A stretch of 64,000 nucleotides of DNA from Kyrpidia spormannii (GCF_002804065.1 NZ_CP024955.1:3224001-3288000); one strand, 5' to 3'. Counted from the stretch's first letter, positions 26,617-38,559 are shown. Numbers and translations: made by a program. The notes: a model not told the origin generated them from the sequence alone.

Positions 26617-27073
26617 GGCCCTCACCCGCTTTCCCGACCAGGGCGGCAGGGCGCTCGGCTTCCTGAAGCTCTTTCGCCCCGTCGTGGCGGAGATAGTTCT
26701 CATGCAGCCATTCCATATTCTTGTACAGCTGATCCCGGCTGTAGGCGGCCAGCTCGAACTCGTCGGTCATCTTGATCGCCTCGGTGGGACACACCTCGGT
26801 ACACAGGTCGCAGAGAATACAGATTTCGAAGCTGATATCGAAAGTGTCCAGGTGCAGTTTCCGATCTTCGCCCCGGGTCCCGGACAACGAGATGCAGCTC
26901 GTCGGGCAGATGCGGGCGCACTGCCCACAGACGATACACCGCTCGACGCTGAGCTGGTGAATCCCCCGGAAGCGTTCGGGCCACTGGGGCCGGACGTCGG
27001 GATACTGCAGGGTCACCTTCTTTTTTGGCAGTTGGCTGATGGTAACCGCCAAGCCCTTGAGAAAGCCGAACAT
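26609..27073 (-). CDS. nuoI: Complex I subunit I, 2x[4Fe-4S] ferredoxin (NuoI)
   Basis: Peripheral-arm electron carrier holding clusters N6a and N6b. 154 residues with two complete motifs: CIVCGQCARICP and CILCDLCTEVCP. The N-terminal RFRGIHQL..ERC region is typical. A short charged C-terminal tail follows the domain. Overlaps nuoJ by a few bases. Confidence 0.96.
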   Translation of the reverse strand: MFGFLKGLAVTISQLPKKKVTLQYPDVRPQWPERFRGIHQLSVERCIVCGQCARICPTSCISLSGTRGEDRKLHLDTFDISFEICILCDLCTEVCPTEAIKMTDEFELAAYSRDQLYKNMEWLHENYLRHDGAKELQEAERPAALVGKAGEGRD

Positions 27074-27077
27074 GATC

Positions 27078-28082
27078 TCACCCCGCGTTCACCCAATATT
27101 TAATGACGCTGGTCAAAACGATGTTGACGAGCGCCAGGGGCAAGAGAAACTTCCAACTGAAGCTCATCAACTGGTCGACCCGGATCCGGGGCATGGTCGC
27201 CCGAAGCCAGAAGAAGAAAAAGACGAAAGCCATCACTTTGATGGCGAACCACAGCCACCCGGGGAGAATTGGACCCGACCAGCCGCCGAGGAACAAAGTG
27301 GCCCCAAGGGTGGAGATGGCGAACACATACATATACTCCGCGAGCATGTAAAAGGCGAACCGAAACCCGGAGTATTCGGTATGATACCCCGCCACAAGTT
27401 CGGATTCGGCCTCCGGCAGATCGAAGGGCGTTCGGTTGAGCTCCGCCGTGGCCGCGACGATAAACACGCAGAAGCCCAGGAACTGCGGCACGATGTACCA
27501 CATGAACCGCTGCTGGGCTGTAACGATATCGGCGATGTTGAGAGATCCGGCCAAAAGGATGACCCCGAGCAGAGACATCCCCAGGGGGATCTCATAGCTG
27601 ATCATCTGGGCGGCAGAGCGCATTCCGCCGAGAAGAGAGTATTTGTTGTTGGACGCCCAACCGCCCAGCATAATGCCGACGATGGTGATGGACGACAGGG
27701 CGAGATAATAGAGCAGCGCCACGGCGAGATCCGCGGTAAACACATGGCTCGCCGACCAGGGAATGGCGGCCACGACCACAAAGCTCGGGATAAAGGCGAT
27801 GATCGGCGCGATGAGAAAAAGCGGTTTGTCCGCCTCTCTCGGCACGATGTCCTCTTTGATCAAAAGCTTCAGGATGTCGGCAAAGGACTGAAAGAGCCCC
27901 AGGGGCCCCACCCGGTTCGGCCCGATCCGCAGCTGCATCCACCCGATGACCTTCCGTTCGAAATAGATCATGTAGGCCACCACCAGCAGACAAAACAGCA
28001 GGACGATCACGCCGCCGACGATCATTTTGAGCACCGTTCCGGCGCTTAGGGCTTGGTTGACCCAATCGAAGAAGGCGATCAT
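27078..28082 (-). CDS. nuoH: Complex I subunit H (NuoH)
   Basis: Membrane subunit forming the quinone chamber with NuoB and NuoD. 334 residues, eight helices. Seen: YFERKVIGWMQLRIGPNRVGPLG, IKEDIVP, the acidic loop ELNRTPFDLPEAESELVAGYHTEYSG-type and RATMPRIRVDQLM. ATG at 28082 immediately follows the nuoD stop. Confidence 0.97.
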   Translation of the reverse strand: MIAFFDWVNQALSAGTVLKMIVGGVIVLLFCLLVVAYMIYFERKVIGWMQLRIGPNRVGPLGLFQSFADILKLLIKEDIVPREADKPLFLIAPIIAFIPSFVVVAAIPWSASHVFTADLAVALLYYLALSSITIVGIMLGGWASNNKYSLLGGMRSAAQMISYEIPLGMSLLGVILLAGSLNIADIVTAQQRFMWYIVPQFLGFCVFIVAATAELNRTPFDLPEAESELVAGYHTEYSGFRFAFYMLAEYMYVFAISTLGATLFLGGWSGPILPGWLWFAIKVMAFVFFFFWLRATMPRIRVDQLMSFSWKFLLPLALVNIVLTSVIKYWVNAG

Positions 28083-28083
28083 A

Positions 28084-29187
28084 TCAACAATCCACCTCCC
28101 CGAGGACGATATCCACCGCGCCCAGTATCGCGATCAGATTGGCCATGTTCTGCCCTTTGAGCAAGGAAGGCAGCAACTGCAGATTCACAAAGGAGGGCCG
28201 GCGGAATTTCAGCCGGTAAGGCTTATCCTTTCCATCGCTGACAAAATACACCCCGAGCTCGCCCCGGGCCCCTTCGATGCCGCTGTAGTACTCACCGGCG
28301 GGAGGCCGAACGAATTTCGGCGCTTTGCCCATCACCGGACCGTCGGGAATCTGCTCGCAGGCTTGCTCCACAATGCGAAGGGATTGCTCCATCTCCCGCA
28401 GATGCAAGATGTACCGGTCATAACAGTCGCCGTTCTCGCCCACGGGAATCTCGAACTCAAAACGGTCGTAGACAGAATAGGGCCGATTTTTTCGAAGATC
28501 CCATTTCAGTCCGGTACAACGCAAATTCACTCCGGACAACGAGTAGGCGATGGCCGTGTCCGCATCATAGGCGCCGATGCCCCGGACGCGGTTGAGAAAG
28601 ATCTCGTTGCCGGTGATCAGGTCGTCGAGCATCTTCAAGCTCTCCCGCATGTGGGGCACAAACTCCCGAACCTTGTCGATCCAGCCCGGGGGCGCATCCC
28701 ATTTCACACCGCCGATCCTCATATAATTGTAAGTTAACCTCGCCCCGCTGATCTCGTTGAACAGCTGCACGATCCGCTCCCGGTCTTGAAATGCATACAA
28801 AAAGGGACTCATGGCCCCGAGGTCGAGCAGATACGTGCCGATAAAGAGCAAGTGCGAGGCGATGCGGTTGAGCTCCATGACGATGACCCGGAGGTACTCC
28901 GCCCGTTCGGGAATCTCCAGGTCCATGGCCTCCTCGACGGCGTGGACCAGGGCGTAATTATTGAGCATCGCCGCCAAATAATCCATGCGGTCGGTGTAGG
29001 GAATGATCTGGGTGTATTGCAGATCCTCCGCCAATTTTTCCGTCCCCCGGTGCAGGTAGCCGATTACCGGAGCCGCATCGACGATCGTTTCCCCGTCCAG
29101 TTTTACGACCACCCGAAGCACCCCGTGGGTGGATGGGTGCTGGGGGCCGACATTCATCAGCATTTCTTCCGTTCGCGTATCCGCCAT
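28084..29187 (-). CDS. nuoD: Complex I subunit D, 49-kDa type (NuoD)
   Basis: Peripheral-arm subunit lining the quinone site; descended from the large subunit of NiFe hydrogenases. 367 residues, separate from NuoC (no fusion). Seen: NVGPQHPSTHGVLR with the quinone-site His, GYLHRGTEKLAE, YTDRMDYLAAMLNN and the C-terminal LLPSLLKGQNMANLIAILGAVDIVLGEVD. Lacks the four Ni-binding cysteines, as expected for NuoD. Confidence 0.97.
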   Translation of the reverse strand: MADTRTEEMLMNVGPQHPSTHGVLRVVVKLDGETIVDAAPVIGYLHRGTEKLAEDLQYTQIIPYTDRMDYLAAMLNNYALVHAVEEAMDLEIPERAEYLRVIVMELNRIASHLLFIGTYLLDLGAMSPFLYAFQDRERIVQLFNEISGARLTYNYMRIGGVKWDAPPGWIDKVREFVPHMRESLKMLDDLITGNEIFLNRVRGIGAYDADTAIAYSLSGVNLRCTGLKWDLRKNRPYSVYDRFEFEIPVGENGDCYDRYILHLREMEQSLRIVEQACEQIPDGPVMGKAPKFVRPPAGEYYSGIEGARGELGVYFVSDGKDKPYRLKFRRPSFVNLQLLPSLLKGQNMANLIAILGAVDIVLGEVDC

Positions 29188-29200
29188 TGTTCACCCCACC

Positions 29201-30013
29201 TCAATCAAACGGGGAATAGTCCTTGCGCAGCGGATGACCGTGCCAATCGTCGGGCATCATGATCCGCCGCAAATCTGGATGGTCGGCAAAGGTCACGCCG
29301 AGCAGGTCATAGATTTCCCGCTCATCCCAATTCGCTCCCGGGAATACCGGGACCAAAGAGGGAACCACCGGCGCTTCCCGGGGCGCACGGACTTTGATCC
29401 CCACCATGGTGGCTTCGGGAATCCGAGTCAGAAAGGCTGTCACCTCTATGTAGCCTTCCTTTGGGTAATCCGTGCCGGCGATGGCCTCCAAATAACGAAA
29501 GCCAAGCCCGTCCCCCTCCTTGAGATAAGCCGCCACCTCTCGCCAGGATTCCCTTTTGATGAGGAGCATAGGAGTGAATTTTTTCACTTCCCCTGCCTCA
29601 ACCGCATCGGGATAGCGTTCCTGAATCCGCCCGAGCACGTCCTCCAACAGGGCTTTCGCCGGAGCTTCGCGGGGGTCCGGAGGCTTTGGAGCCGCCGGTT
29701 TTTTCCCGGCCGCCTTTGCTGCGGGTTTCGCCCCCTCCGGCTTGGCCGCGCCACCGTCTGCACCCGCGTGTTTCGCCCCGGGGTGTCCCCCCGTCGGCGG
29801 CACCGTCCGGGGAGCATCGACGTTCTCCGCCACCGCCTCGCTGGAGGCGGCGTTCTTCTCGCCCCCGCGGCTTGGAGGTACTCGGTCCTCCCCTTGGATA
29901 TCCGGAGGCCCGGCCTCTGTCCCTTCAGCCTGCCCCCGCTCCCCGGGGCTCGCATCCTTCGCCTGCGATTCTTTCCTACCCGAATCCTGCTCCTCCCGTC
30001 TGTCCTCGGTCAT
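29201..30013 (-). CDS. nuoC: Complex I subunit C, 30-kDa type, with long disordered N-terminus (NuoC)
   Basis: Peripheral-arm subunit. The conserved domain is residues ~119-270, ending with the signature [40 protein letters not shown]. The first ~118 residues are low complexity, rich in Glu, Ala, Pro, Gly and Lys (e.g. [19 protein letters not shown]) with no predicted fold. Bacillus-type NuoC proteins often have such variable acidic/Pro-rich extensions. ATG at 30013 overlaps the nuoB stop (ATGA). An internal start after the extension cannot be excluded. Confidence 0.94.
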   Translation of the reverse strand: MTEDRREEQDSGRKESQAKDASPGERGQAEGTEAGPPDIQGEDRVPPSRGGEKNAASSEAVAENVDAPRTVPPTGGHPGAKHAGADGGAAKPEGAKPAAKAAGKKPAAPKPPDPREAPAKALLEDVLGRIQERYPDAVEAGEVKKFTPMLLIKRESWREVAAYLKEGDGLGFRYLEAIAGTDYPKEGYIEVTAFLTRIPEATMVGIKVRAPREAPVVPSLVPVFPGANWDEREIYDLLGVTFADHPDLRRIMMPDDWHGHPLRKDYSPFD

Positions 30014-30561
30014 GCCCGCCCCACCTTTCTCCTCGCCTCCATGCGAATCTTCTCCTGCAGTTTATTCAACCCGTAGATCAGAGCAGGCGGCGAGGGGGGG
30101 CAACCCGGGATGTACACATCCACGGGAACCACTTGGTCGACGCCCTTCATCACGGCGTAGGAACGTACGTAGGGCCCGCCCGCCGTGGCGCAGCTGCCCA
30201 TGGCCACGACCCATTTTGGATCCGGCATTTGGTCGTAGAGCCGGCGGAGAAGCGGTCCCATCTTCTTGGTCACCGTTCCGGCGACGATCATGACGTCGGA
30301 CTGCCGAGGCGAGGCGCGAAAGATAATGCCGAATCGGTCAAGATCATAATGGGACGCCCCGGTTCCCATCATCTCGATGGCGCAGCAGGCCAACCCAAAG
30401 GTAAGGGGCCACAGGGAGTTCGCCCGGGCCCAGGCTTTCAACTGTTCGATGGTGCTGACCAACACCCCCGCACGGGTGAGTTCGGCGGATTCCTCGTCAC
30501 TGAAACCTTCGAATTCCACCCGGCCCGCCGGCCGCGAGCCCGGTACCGGATTCATTTCCAT
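30010..30561 (-). CDS. nuoB: Complex I subunit B, N2-cluster protein (NuoB)
   Basis: Carries the terminal [4Fe-4S] cluster N2 that reduces quinone. 183 residues with the four cysteine ligands visible in [22 protein letters not shown] and [16 protein letters not shown] at 30561 chosen (GAAGGTG 5-7 bases upstream, overlapping nuoA's end); an ATG two codons later is nearly as good. A further upstream in-frame region is nuoA in another frame. Confidence 0.96.
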   Translation of the reverse strand: MEMNPVPGSRPAGRVEFEGFSDEESAELTRAGVLVSTIEQLKAWARANSLWPLTFGLACCAIEMMGTGASHYDLDRFGIIFRASPRQSDVMIVAGTVTKKMGPLLRRLYDQMPDPKWVVAMGSCATAGGPYVRSYAVMKGVDQVVPVDVYIPGCPPSPPALIYGLNKLQEKIRMEARRKVGRA

Positions 30562-30917
30562 TCCAGCACCTTCTTTCGCCAGGCGTACACCAGGCCGATG
30601 ACCAACATGGCCATAAAAATCAGCGCCTCCACCAACCCGAATAAACCGAGTTCGTGAAACGCCACCGCCCAAGGGTACAAGAAAAGGATTTCGACATCGA
30701 ATACCACAAATAGAAGGGCAAAGAGGTAATAACGCGCGTGATATTGGACCCGCGCGTCCCCCACCGGCTCCACGCCGCTCTCATAGGGCTCCAGCTTCTC
30801 CCGGAACGGATGAGTGGGCCGAAGCCACTTGCCCAGCGTCAAGGCCCCCACCGGAAGGGCGATGGCGAGAACGATGAAAATCACGACAAAAAGATACGAA
30901 TTCCAGTACGCCGTCAC
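30552..30917 (-). CDS. nuoA: Complex I subunit A (NuoA)
   Basis: Three-helix membrane subunit, 121 residues, first gene of the operon. Diagnostic segment between helices 1 and 2: [42 protein letters not shown]-type, with the conserved acidic residues. GTG at 30917 preferred (GGGAGGG six bases upstream); a TTG two codons earlier is less well placed. Confidence 0.95.
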   Translation of the reverse strand: MTAYWNSYLFVVIFIVLAIALPVGALTLGKWLRPTHPFREKLEPYESGVEPVGDARVQYHARYYLFALLFVVFDVEILFLYPWAVAFHELGLFGLVEALIFMAMLVIGLVYAWRKKVLEWK

Positions 30918-31002
30918 GGGCAACCCTCCCGCCTTCGGCTCGGCGGCTGCCTTCGGGCCCCGGCCTCACCTCCGGTCGACGGGCCGCCGCCGTCCGTCAT
31001 TC

Positions 31003-31031
31003 ATTATAGCAGACCCCTGATAGGGGGGCAA
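31003..31031 (-). promoter_or_regulatory. Sigma-A promoter of the nuo operon
   Basis: Minus strand TTGCCC (31026-31031), 17-base spacer, TATAAT (31003-31008). The -35 overlaps the U-run of the atpC terminator, so the nuo and atp operons abut with terminator and promoter interleaved. Leader to the nuoA start is about 80 bases. Confidence 0.7.
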
Positions 31032-31064
31032 AAAGAGCGGGAAGACCCCCTCCGGGCCTTCCCG
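31030..31064 (-). terminator. Rho-independent terminator of the atp operon
   Basis: Minus-strand stem CGGGAAG (31058-31064) with CTTCCCG (31038-31044), G-rich 13-base loop, followed by CTCTTTTTG. Placed ~40 bases after the atpC stop. Confidence 0.8.
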
Positions 31065-31101
31065 TGCGCGGTATGCTCTTGCAGCCGGCGGTTGGCCTGG
31101 C

Positions 31102-31521
31102 TCAGCGCAGGGAAACTTTCGCTTCCTCCGCAGCCCGCAGCCGATTCAACGCCCGTTTGAGAGCCAATTCCGCCCGGACGTAGTCGATGTCGGGGCGCCC
31201 TTTCTCCGCCAAACGCCGCTCGGCCCGCTCCCGGGCGCGCTCGGCCCGGACCACGTCGATCTCCTCGGGCAGCTCCGCCGCCTCGGCCAGCACCGTCACC
31301 CGGTCCGGCCGAACTTCGAGAAACCCGCCGCTGAGCGCCACCAGCGACCACCGCCCCTCTTCCTTGATCCGCACGAGGCCGATGGGCAGAGTGGTGACAA
31401 GCGGCATGTGTCCGGGGAGAATGCCCAGATCGCCCTCGGCTCCCCGGAGGATCACCATCTCCACGGGCCGGCTGTACACGGTCCGCTCCGGCGTCACGAT
31501 GTCCAGAATCGTGGTGCTCAT
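31102..31521 (-). CDS. atpC: ATP synthase epsilon subunit
   Basis: Central-stalk regulatory subunit of F1. 139 residues: N-terminal beta-sandwich (LDIVTPERTVYS, GAEGDLGILPGHMPLVTTL, ALSGGFLEVRPDRVTVLAE) and a two-helix C-terminal domain rich in Arg/Glu/Ala. Last gene of the operon, 3 bases after atpD, followed by a terminator. Confidence 0.96.
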   Translation of the reverse strand: MSTTILDIVTPERTVYSRPVEMVILRGAEGDLGILPGHMPLVTTLPIGLVRIKEEGRWSLVALSGGFLEVRPDRVTVLAEAAELPEEIDVVRAERARERAERRLAEKGRPDIDYVRAELALKRALNRLRAAEEAKVSLR

Positions 31522-31524
31522 CGA

Positions 31525-32979
<1,455 letters not shown>

Positions 32980-33837
32980 CTACTTCAGAGCTTCGGCGCC
33001 GCCGACGATCTCGGAGATCTGCAGAGTGATCGCCGCTTGCCGCGCCCTGTTCAGGGCCAGGGTCAGCGTGTCGATCATTTCGGCGGCGTTGTCCGACGCG
33101 TTGCCCATGGCGGTCATCCGCGCCCCGTGTTCGCTGGCTTTCGCATCGAGCAGTGCGCTGAAGATCAGTGTTTCTGCGTACTTGGGCAGTAAGGTTTCCA
33201 GCACCGCCTCCGCGGAAGGCTCGTATTCATAATGGAGCCGGTGCCCTTCGGCCTCCCCGCCGACGTCCTCGAGAGGAAGGATTTTTTTGACCACGGGGGT
33301 CTGCTGCACCGGATTGATAAACTGGTTGTACACCAGGAACAGTTCGTCGTAGACCTCTTCCTCGTACATCTTGACCGCCGCCCCGGCCACCCTCTTGATG
33401 TCCGCATAAGTGGGGTAATCGGAGAGGCCGGTGATCTCTTCGGCCACGGGAAAATCCCGTTTCTTGAAAAAGTCCCGGCCCCGGCGGCCAACGGCGATAA
33501 TCGTATACTCGTTCTTGGCTTTCCCCCGGATGGCTTCCAGGGTGACGCGGATGATGTTGGCGTTGTACGCACCCGCCAACCCCCGGTCTGCGGTGATGAC
33601 CACGTACCCGGATTTGCGCACCGGGCGCTTAACCATCATGGGGTGGCGCACATCCCCCGCCTTGGCGATGCTGCCGATGACCTCCTCCATCTTGCGGGCG
33701 TAGGGGCGGGCGAGGTGCACACGTTCCTGGGCCCGGCGGAGTTTGGCCGCCGCCACCATCTCCATCGCCTTGGTGATTTGTTCCGTACTTTTCACGCTGC
33801 GAATCCGCCTGCGGATATCCCGCGCATTCTGCGCCAT
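32980..33837 (-). CDS. atpG: ATP synthase gamma subunit
   Basis: Rotating central-stalk subunit, 285 residues: N-terminal helix AQNARDIRRRIRSVKSTEQITKAMEMVAAAKLRRA, Rossmann-like middle (YVVITADRGLAGAYNANI), and C-terminal helix ASEHGARMTAMGNASDNAAEMIDTLTLALNRARQAAITLQISEIVGGAEAL-type, all conserved. Standard position between atpA and atpD. Confidence 0.97.
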   Translation of the reverse strand: MAQNARDIRRRIRSVKSTEQITKAMEMVAAAKLRRAQERVHLARPYARKMEEVIGSIAKAGDVRHPMMVKRPVRKSGYVVITADRGLAGAYNANIIRVTLEAIRGKAKNEYTIIAVGRRGRDFFKKRDFPVAEEITGLSDYPTYADIKRVAGAAVKMYEEEVYDELFLVYNQFINPVQQTPVVKKILPLEDVGGEAEGHRLHYEYEPSAEAVLETLLPKYAETLIFSALLDAKASEHGARMTAMGNASDNAAEMIDTLTLALNRARQAAITLQISEIVGGAEALK

Positions 33838-33851
33838 CTTCCGTCACCCGC

Positions 33852-35378
<1,527 letters not shown>

Positions 35379-35927
35379 TCACCGGGCTTGGATCTGCTTG
35401 AGCTGTCCACGGAACCGCTCAAGACGTCCCAGAATACTCGCGTCCCACACCCGATCGCCGACCCTAAGCCGCGCTCCGCCAATGAGGGCCGGGTTGACCT
35501 CCAGCCGCATCGAGACGTCTTTGCCGGTCTTTTGCGCCAATCGGCTCCTGAGTTTCTGCGCCTCCTCCTCGGAAACCGGGAGGGCAGTCTCGACCTCCGC
35601 ATGGATTCGCCCCAGGGCCTCGTCCACCCGCCCGCGGTACTCTCCCACTATCTGCGGCAAGTCATCCTGTCGCCGATGATCGAGCAAGACGTAGAGAAAA
35701 TTCAACATGAGCCCGGAGACCCGATCCCCGAACACCCGGGCTATGGTGCGTTTTTTCACATCTCTGGACACGCTGGGATGGTGGAGGAACTCCACCAGTT
35801 TCGGCTCCGTCTTCCACACCTCGAGCACCGAGCCCAATTCCTTCTCGATGGTCTGCACGTCCGATTTGTCCCGGGCGGCCTCAAAAAGGGCGATGGCATA
35901 GCGTTTTGCGACGGTGCCGTCCCTCAT
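35379..35927 (-). CDS. atpH: ATP synthase delta subunit
   Basis: Peripheral-stalk subunit connecting F1 to subunit b; 182 residues. KRYAIALFEAARDK at the N-terminus and the C-terminal SRLAQKTGKDVSMRLEVNPALIGGARLRVGDRVWDASI with the conserved Gly-Gly turn. Overlaps atpF by 4 bases. Confidence 0.95.
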   Translation of the reverse strand: MRDGTVAKRYAIALFEAARDKSDVQTIEKELGSVLEVWKTEPKLVEFLHHPSVSRDVKKRTIARVFGDRVSGLMLNFLYVLLDHRRQDDLPQIVGEYRGRVDEALGRIHAEVETALPVSEEEAQKLRSRLAQKTGKDVSMRLEVNPALIGGARLRVGDRVWDASILGRLERFRGQLKQIQAR

Positions 35928-36409
35928 ACCCGATCCCCCATCTCCGCTAGGGCCCGGTCCACCAGTTCCCGGTGGCTCTTCGCATCCAGTTCCTTGGCCA
36001 GGATGCGCCCGGCCAACATCACCGACAGCTCGCCGACCTGATCCCGGAGTTCCGCCAGGGCTTTTTCCTTCTCGCTCTGGATCTCGGCCAAGGCTTCTTC
36101 CTTGATGCGCCTGGCCTCGGTCTCGGCCGCAGCGAGGATCTCCGCCGCCTGGCGCTCACTGGTGCGCCGGGCGTTCTCCATCCACTCGTGCGCGTCCTGC
36201 CGGGCCTTTTCCACCAGCGCCCGGTGCTCCTCCAGAACCCGCTCCGCCTCTTCCCGCTCGCGTTCGGCGGAGGACAGTTGATTCTCGATATATTCCCGAC
36301 GATCGTTCAACATCTTGACCAGTGGTTTCCACGCAAACTTGGAAAGGAACCACAACAAGATCAAAAAGGCGATGAGTTGAACGAGGGCCGTACCGAGCTC
36401 AAACTCCAT
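35924..36409 (-). CDS. atpF: ATP synthase subunit b
   Basis: Peripheral-stalk subunit: one N-terminal membrane helix (ALVQLIAFLILLWFLSKFAWKPL) and a long charged right-handed coiled coil (~30-155, Glu/Arg/Ala-rich). 161 residues, normal for Firmicutes. Overlaps atpH. Confidence 0.95.
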   Translation of the reverse strand: MEFELGTALVQLIAFLILLWFLSKFAWKPLVKMLNDRREYIENQLSSAEREREEAERVLEEHRALVEKARQDAHEWMENARRTSERQAAEILAAAETEARRIKEEALAEIQSEKEKALAELRDQVGELSVMLAGRILAKELDAKSHRELVDRALAEMGDRV

Positions 36410-36480
36410 CTGCTTGGTTCACTCCCTTCGACCGGACAAAAGGAAGGCAGGGCCCGTTGCCCCGCCCGACGGCCCGCTCC

Positions 36481-36702
<222 letters not shown>

Positions 36703-36754
36703 TCAGTGGACACTCCCTTCGAAATCTCCCCCCACGAACCGACCGTCTCTCCGG

Positions 36755-37507
36755 TCAATGAGCTTCGTGAGGCAATTTTTGTGAAATGTACACCAGAGTC
36801 AACACCGTGAAAACGAAGGATTGGATCGTACCGACGAAGATACTGTACGCGATCCAGATGATCAACGTCGGGACGTTTCCGATGGGCAACCAACCGAAGG
36901 CCATGGGGATTCCGAGCAAAACGGAGATCAACACTTCCCCCGCGAAAATATTGCCGTATAACCGCAAACCAAGCGTCAGAAATTTCGCGACTTCCTCCAA
37001 GATATTGATGGGGAGGAAGATGAAGAACGGTTCAAAATAATGTTTGAAATAGGCACCCGGACGCCGTAGTCCCAGATAGTGGCTGAGCAAAATGACCATC
37101 AGGGACATGGCCATGGTCACGCTCATGTTCGCCGTCGGCGCCACCCACCAATTGACAGACTGCCCGGGTTCAACCCCGAGTCCGGGGATGCCGTTGGGAT
37201 GTGCAGTTGTGATGTTGAACGGCATATCGCTCATGTTGGAGATAAAAATGTAGATAATGAGCGTCAGCGCCAGAGGAACGAACTTGTCGGCCTGTTTTTC
37301 GCTCATCATGTCTGTGGCCAGGCCCCGGACAAATCCGTACAACCATTCCAGGACATTCTGCATTCCCGTCGGGCTGCGCATGCTCATCCGGCTTGTCCCC
37401 ATCCTGGCGAGCACCGCCACAATGATCATCATCAAGAGCGACATCCCGATGGTGGCGAGATTGAACTTCATTCCCCACAGCACAAGAATCGGATGCGCAC
37501 CTTCCAC
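36755..37507 (-). CDS. atpB: ATP synthase subunit a
   Basis: Stator membrane subunit, 250 residues, with the essential Arg in FLTLGLRLYGNIFAGE and a C-terminal helix pair ending FVFTVLTLVYISQKLPHEAH. GTG start at 37507 with GGGGGGAAA upstream. Standard position between atpI and atpE. Confidence 0.95.
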   Translation of the reverse strand: MEGAHPILVLWGMKFNLATIGMSLLMMIIVAVLARMGTSRMSMRSPTGMQNVLEWLYGFVRGLATDMMSEKQADKFVPLALTLIIYIFISNMSDMPFNITTAHPNGIPGLGVEPGQSVNWWVAPTANMSVTMAMSLMVILLSHYLGLRRPGAYFKHYFEPFFIFLPINILEEVAKFLTLGLRLYGNIFAGEVLISVLLGIPMAFGWLPIGNVPTLIIWIAYSIFVGTIQSFVFTVLTLVYISQKLPHEAH

Positions 37508-37546
37508 CGCTTCGTTTCCCCCCTTTCGGGCCGAACCAGCCTGAGA

Positions 37547-37942
37547 TTAGGATTTGTCGCGCCTCAGAGCACGCACGTGGTCCCCAAGGGCGAGGGCCGG
37601 ACCGATCCAGACCGCCGCCAAAGCGGCCAAAGGATTGGCCCACTCTGGGTGCCGGCTGAGCAGAAGGACCATCAAGAGGACGGCGGCGATCCTGGAGACC
37701 GCCGCGAATCCCGGGCGCACCCTGGCGTGCTCCACCGCCACCGCACCGGCTTGCCGGGCTTGTCGGGCGGCGCTGATCAGGTAATACACGCCGACGAAAG
37801 ATCCTACGGCAAGTCCTGCGGCCAGCGGACGCCAAGCCGCGGGCGCCGCGCCCCAGAGCAGTACAAAAGCCGCCGTGGCGTACAGGGTGTTCCGTACGGC
37901 GCGCCGCACCCGAGTTTCGAATTCCCCCATCTCACCGGCCAT
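37547..37942 (-). CDS. atpI: ATP synthase I-type protein
   Basis: 131-residue four-helix membrane protein of the AtpI family, thought to help c-ring assembly or cation supply. Sequence is weakly conserved (VRRAVRNTLYATAAFVLLWGA; GSFVGVYYLISAARQARQAG; RIAAVLLMVLLLSRHPEWANPLAALAAVWIGPALALGDHV). Position before atpB and overlap with the preceding small gene support the call. A second ATG four codons in is possible. Confidence 0.8.
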   Translation of the reverse strand: MAGEMGEFETRVRRAVRNTLYATAAFVLLWGAAPAAWRPLAAGLAVGSFVGVYYLISAARQARQAGAVAVEHARVRPGFAAVSRIAAVLLMVLLLSRHPEWANPLAALAAVWIGPALALGDHVRALRRDKS

Positions 37943-38228
37943 CCCGCGAGGTGCCCCCCATCACCGTCTGCACCAAATGCACGACACCGAGGATCCCCGC
38001 GGCCAGCCCCAGGAGCACCCCGACGAGCAACATCCACGGCGACGTTCCCCAAAGACGGTCCAACCAGCGTCCGAGATATACCCCGGCCAGAACGGCGGCC
38101 GCGAGCTCCACGCCAATCCCCGAAACGAGGGCGAAAGCCCGCCAGGACCGGCGTTCCTCTGACCCCCGCCCCCTTTCGGGCCTCGGGTCGTCACCCCCGG
38201 ATTCCCCTTGGCCCCGCGCCATCTCCAT
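37932..38228 (-). CDS. AtpZ/AtpI-family small membrane protein
   Basis: 98 residues: a charged, Arg/Glu/Gly-rich N-terminus (~1-30) and two membrane helices, the second being WMLLVGVLLGLAAGILGVVHLV. The GIGVELAAAVLAGVYLGRWLDRLWGTSPW segment matches the AtpZ (putative F0F1 subunit, DUF 'ATPase gene 1') pattern, associated with Mg2+/Ca2+ transport for the synthase. First gene of the atp operon, overlapping atpI. Confidence 0.8.
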   Translation of the reverse strand: MEMARGQGESGGDDPRPERGRGSEERRSWRAFALVSGIGVELAAAVLAGVYLGRWLDRLWGTSPWMLLVGVLLGLAAGILGVVHLVQTVMGGTSRDGR

Positions 38229-38416
38229 CCCTCCGAGGAGGGCCCCGGGCCGCGGGTGAGTCCGCAGGCGTTCGCCGCCCGTGGCATACAGCCCGAAAAA
38301 AACCGCCCATTCGGGCGGTTCCGGCTCCCAGGCCCTGCCGAATTCACGCGATCTAGGGCCGCTGGTGGTTTCACGCTGCGCAACAGGTGTATCCCACCGT
38401 GAAACGCCCTATTCCC
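38229..38416 (-). promoter_or_regulatory. Structured atp operon leader with attenuator-like terminator
   Basis: About 188-nt leader from the predicted start (near 38416) to atpZ. Three stem-loops in transcript order: P1 arms 38398-38405/38368-38375 (8 bp), P2 arms 38355-38360/38331-38336 (6 bp), P3 arms 38313-38320/38301-38308 (8 bp, tetraloop) followed by seven U. P3 is a full intrinsic terminator inside the leader. An upstream ATTCGG element between P1 and P2 (around 38341) is complementary to CCGAAT in the P3 arm/loop, a possible antiterminator. No known riboswitch class recognised. Confidence 0.55.
38296..38320 (-). terminator. Intrinsic terminator between atp promoter and atpZ
   Basis: Minus-strand AACCGCCC/GGGCGGTT stem with GAAT loop and a run of seven U. 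It could also stop read-through from the acetyl-CoA acetyltransferase gene, but its place downstream of the atp promoter means atp transcripts must pass it. Confidence 0.8.
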
Positions 38417-38422
38417 AGCCCC

Positions 38423-38452
38423 ATAGTACACAAAACGCTGTACGGTTGTCAA
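38423..38452 (-). promoter_or_regulatory. Sigma-A promoter of the atp operon
   Basis: Minus strand TTGACA (38447-38452), 18-base spacer, TACTAT (38423-38428): perfect -35 and 5/6 -10. About 195 bases upstream of the first atp gene. Confidence 0.8.
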
Positions 38453-38559
38453 CGAAACCTGTACGGAAACGGGACGTGCCGCGGCTTTGGCCGAAAATCC
38501 TCACGATTTGTTCAGATTTCCGGAAATGCCTGGAGATCGGCTTGGTCGGAGTACTCCGG

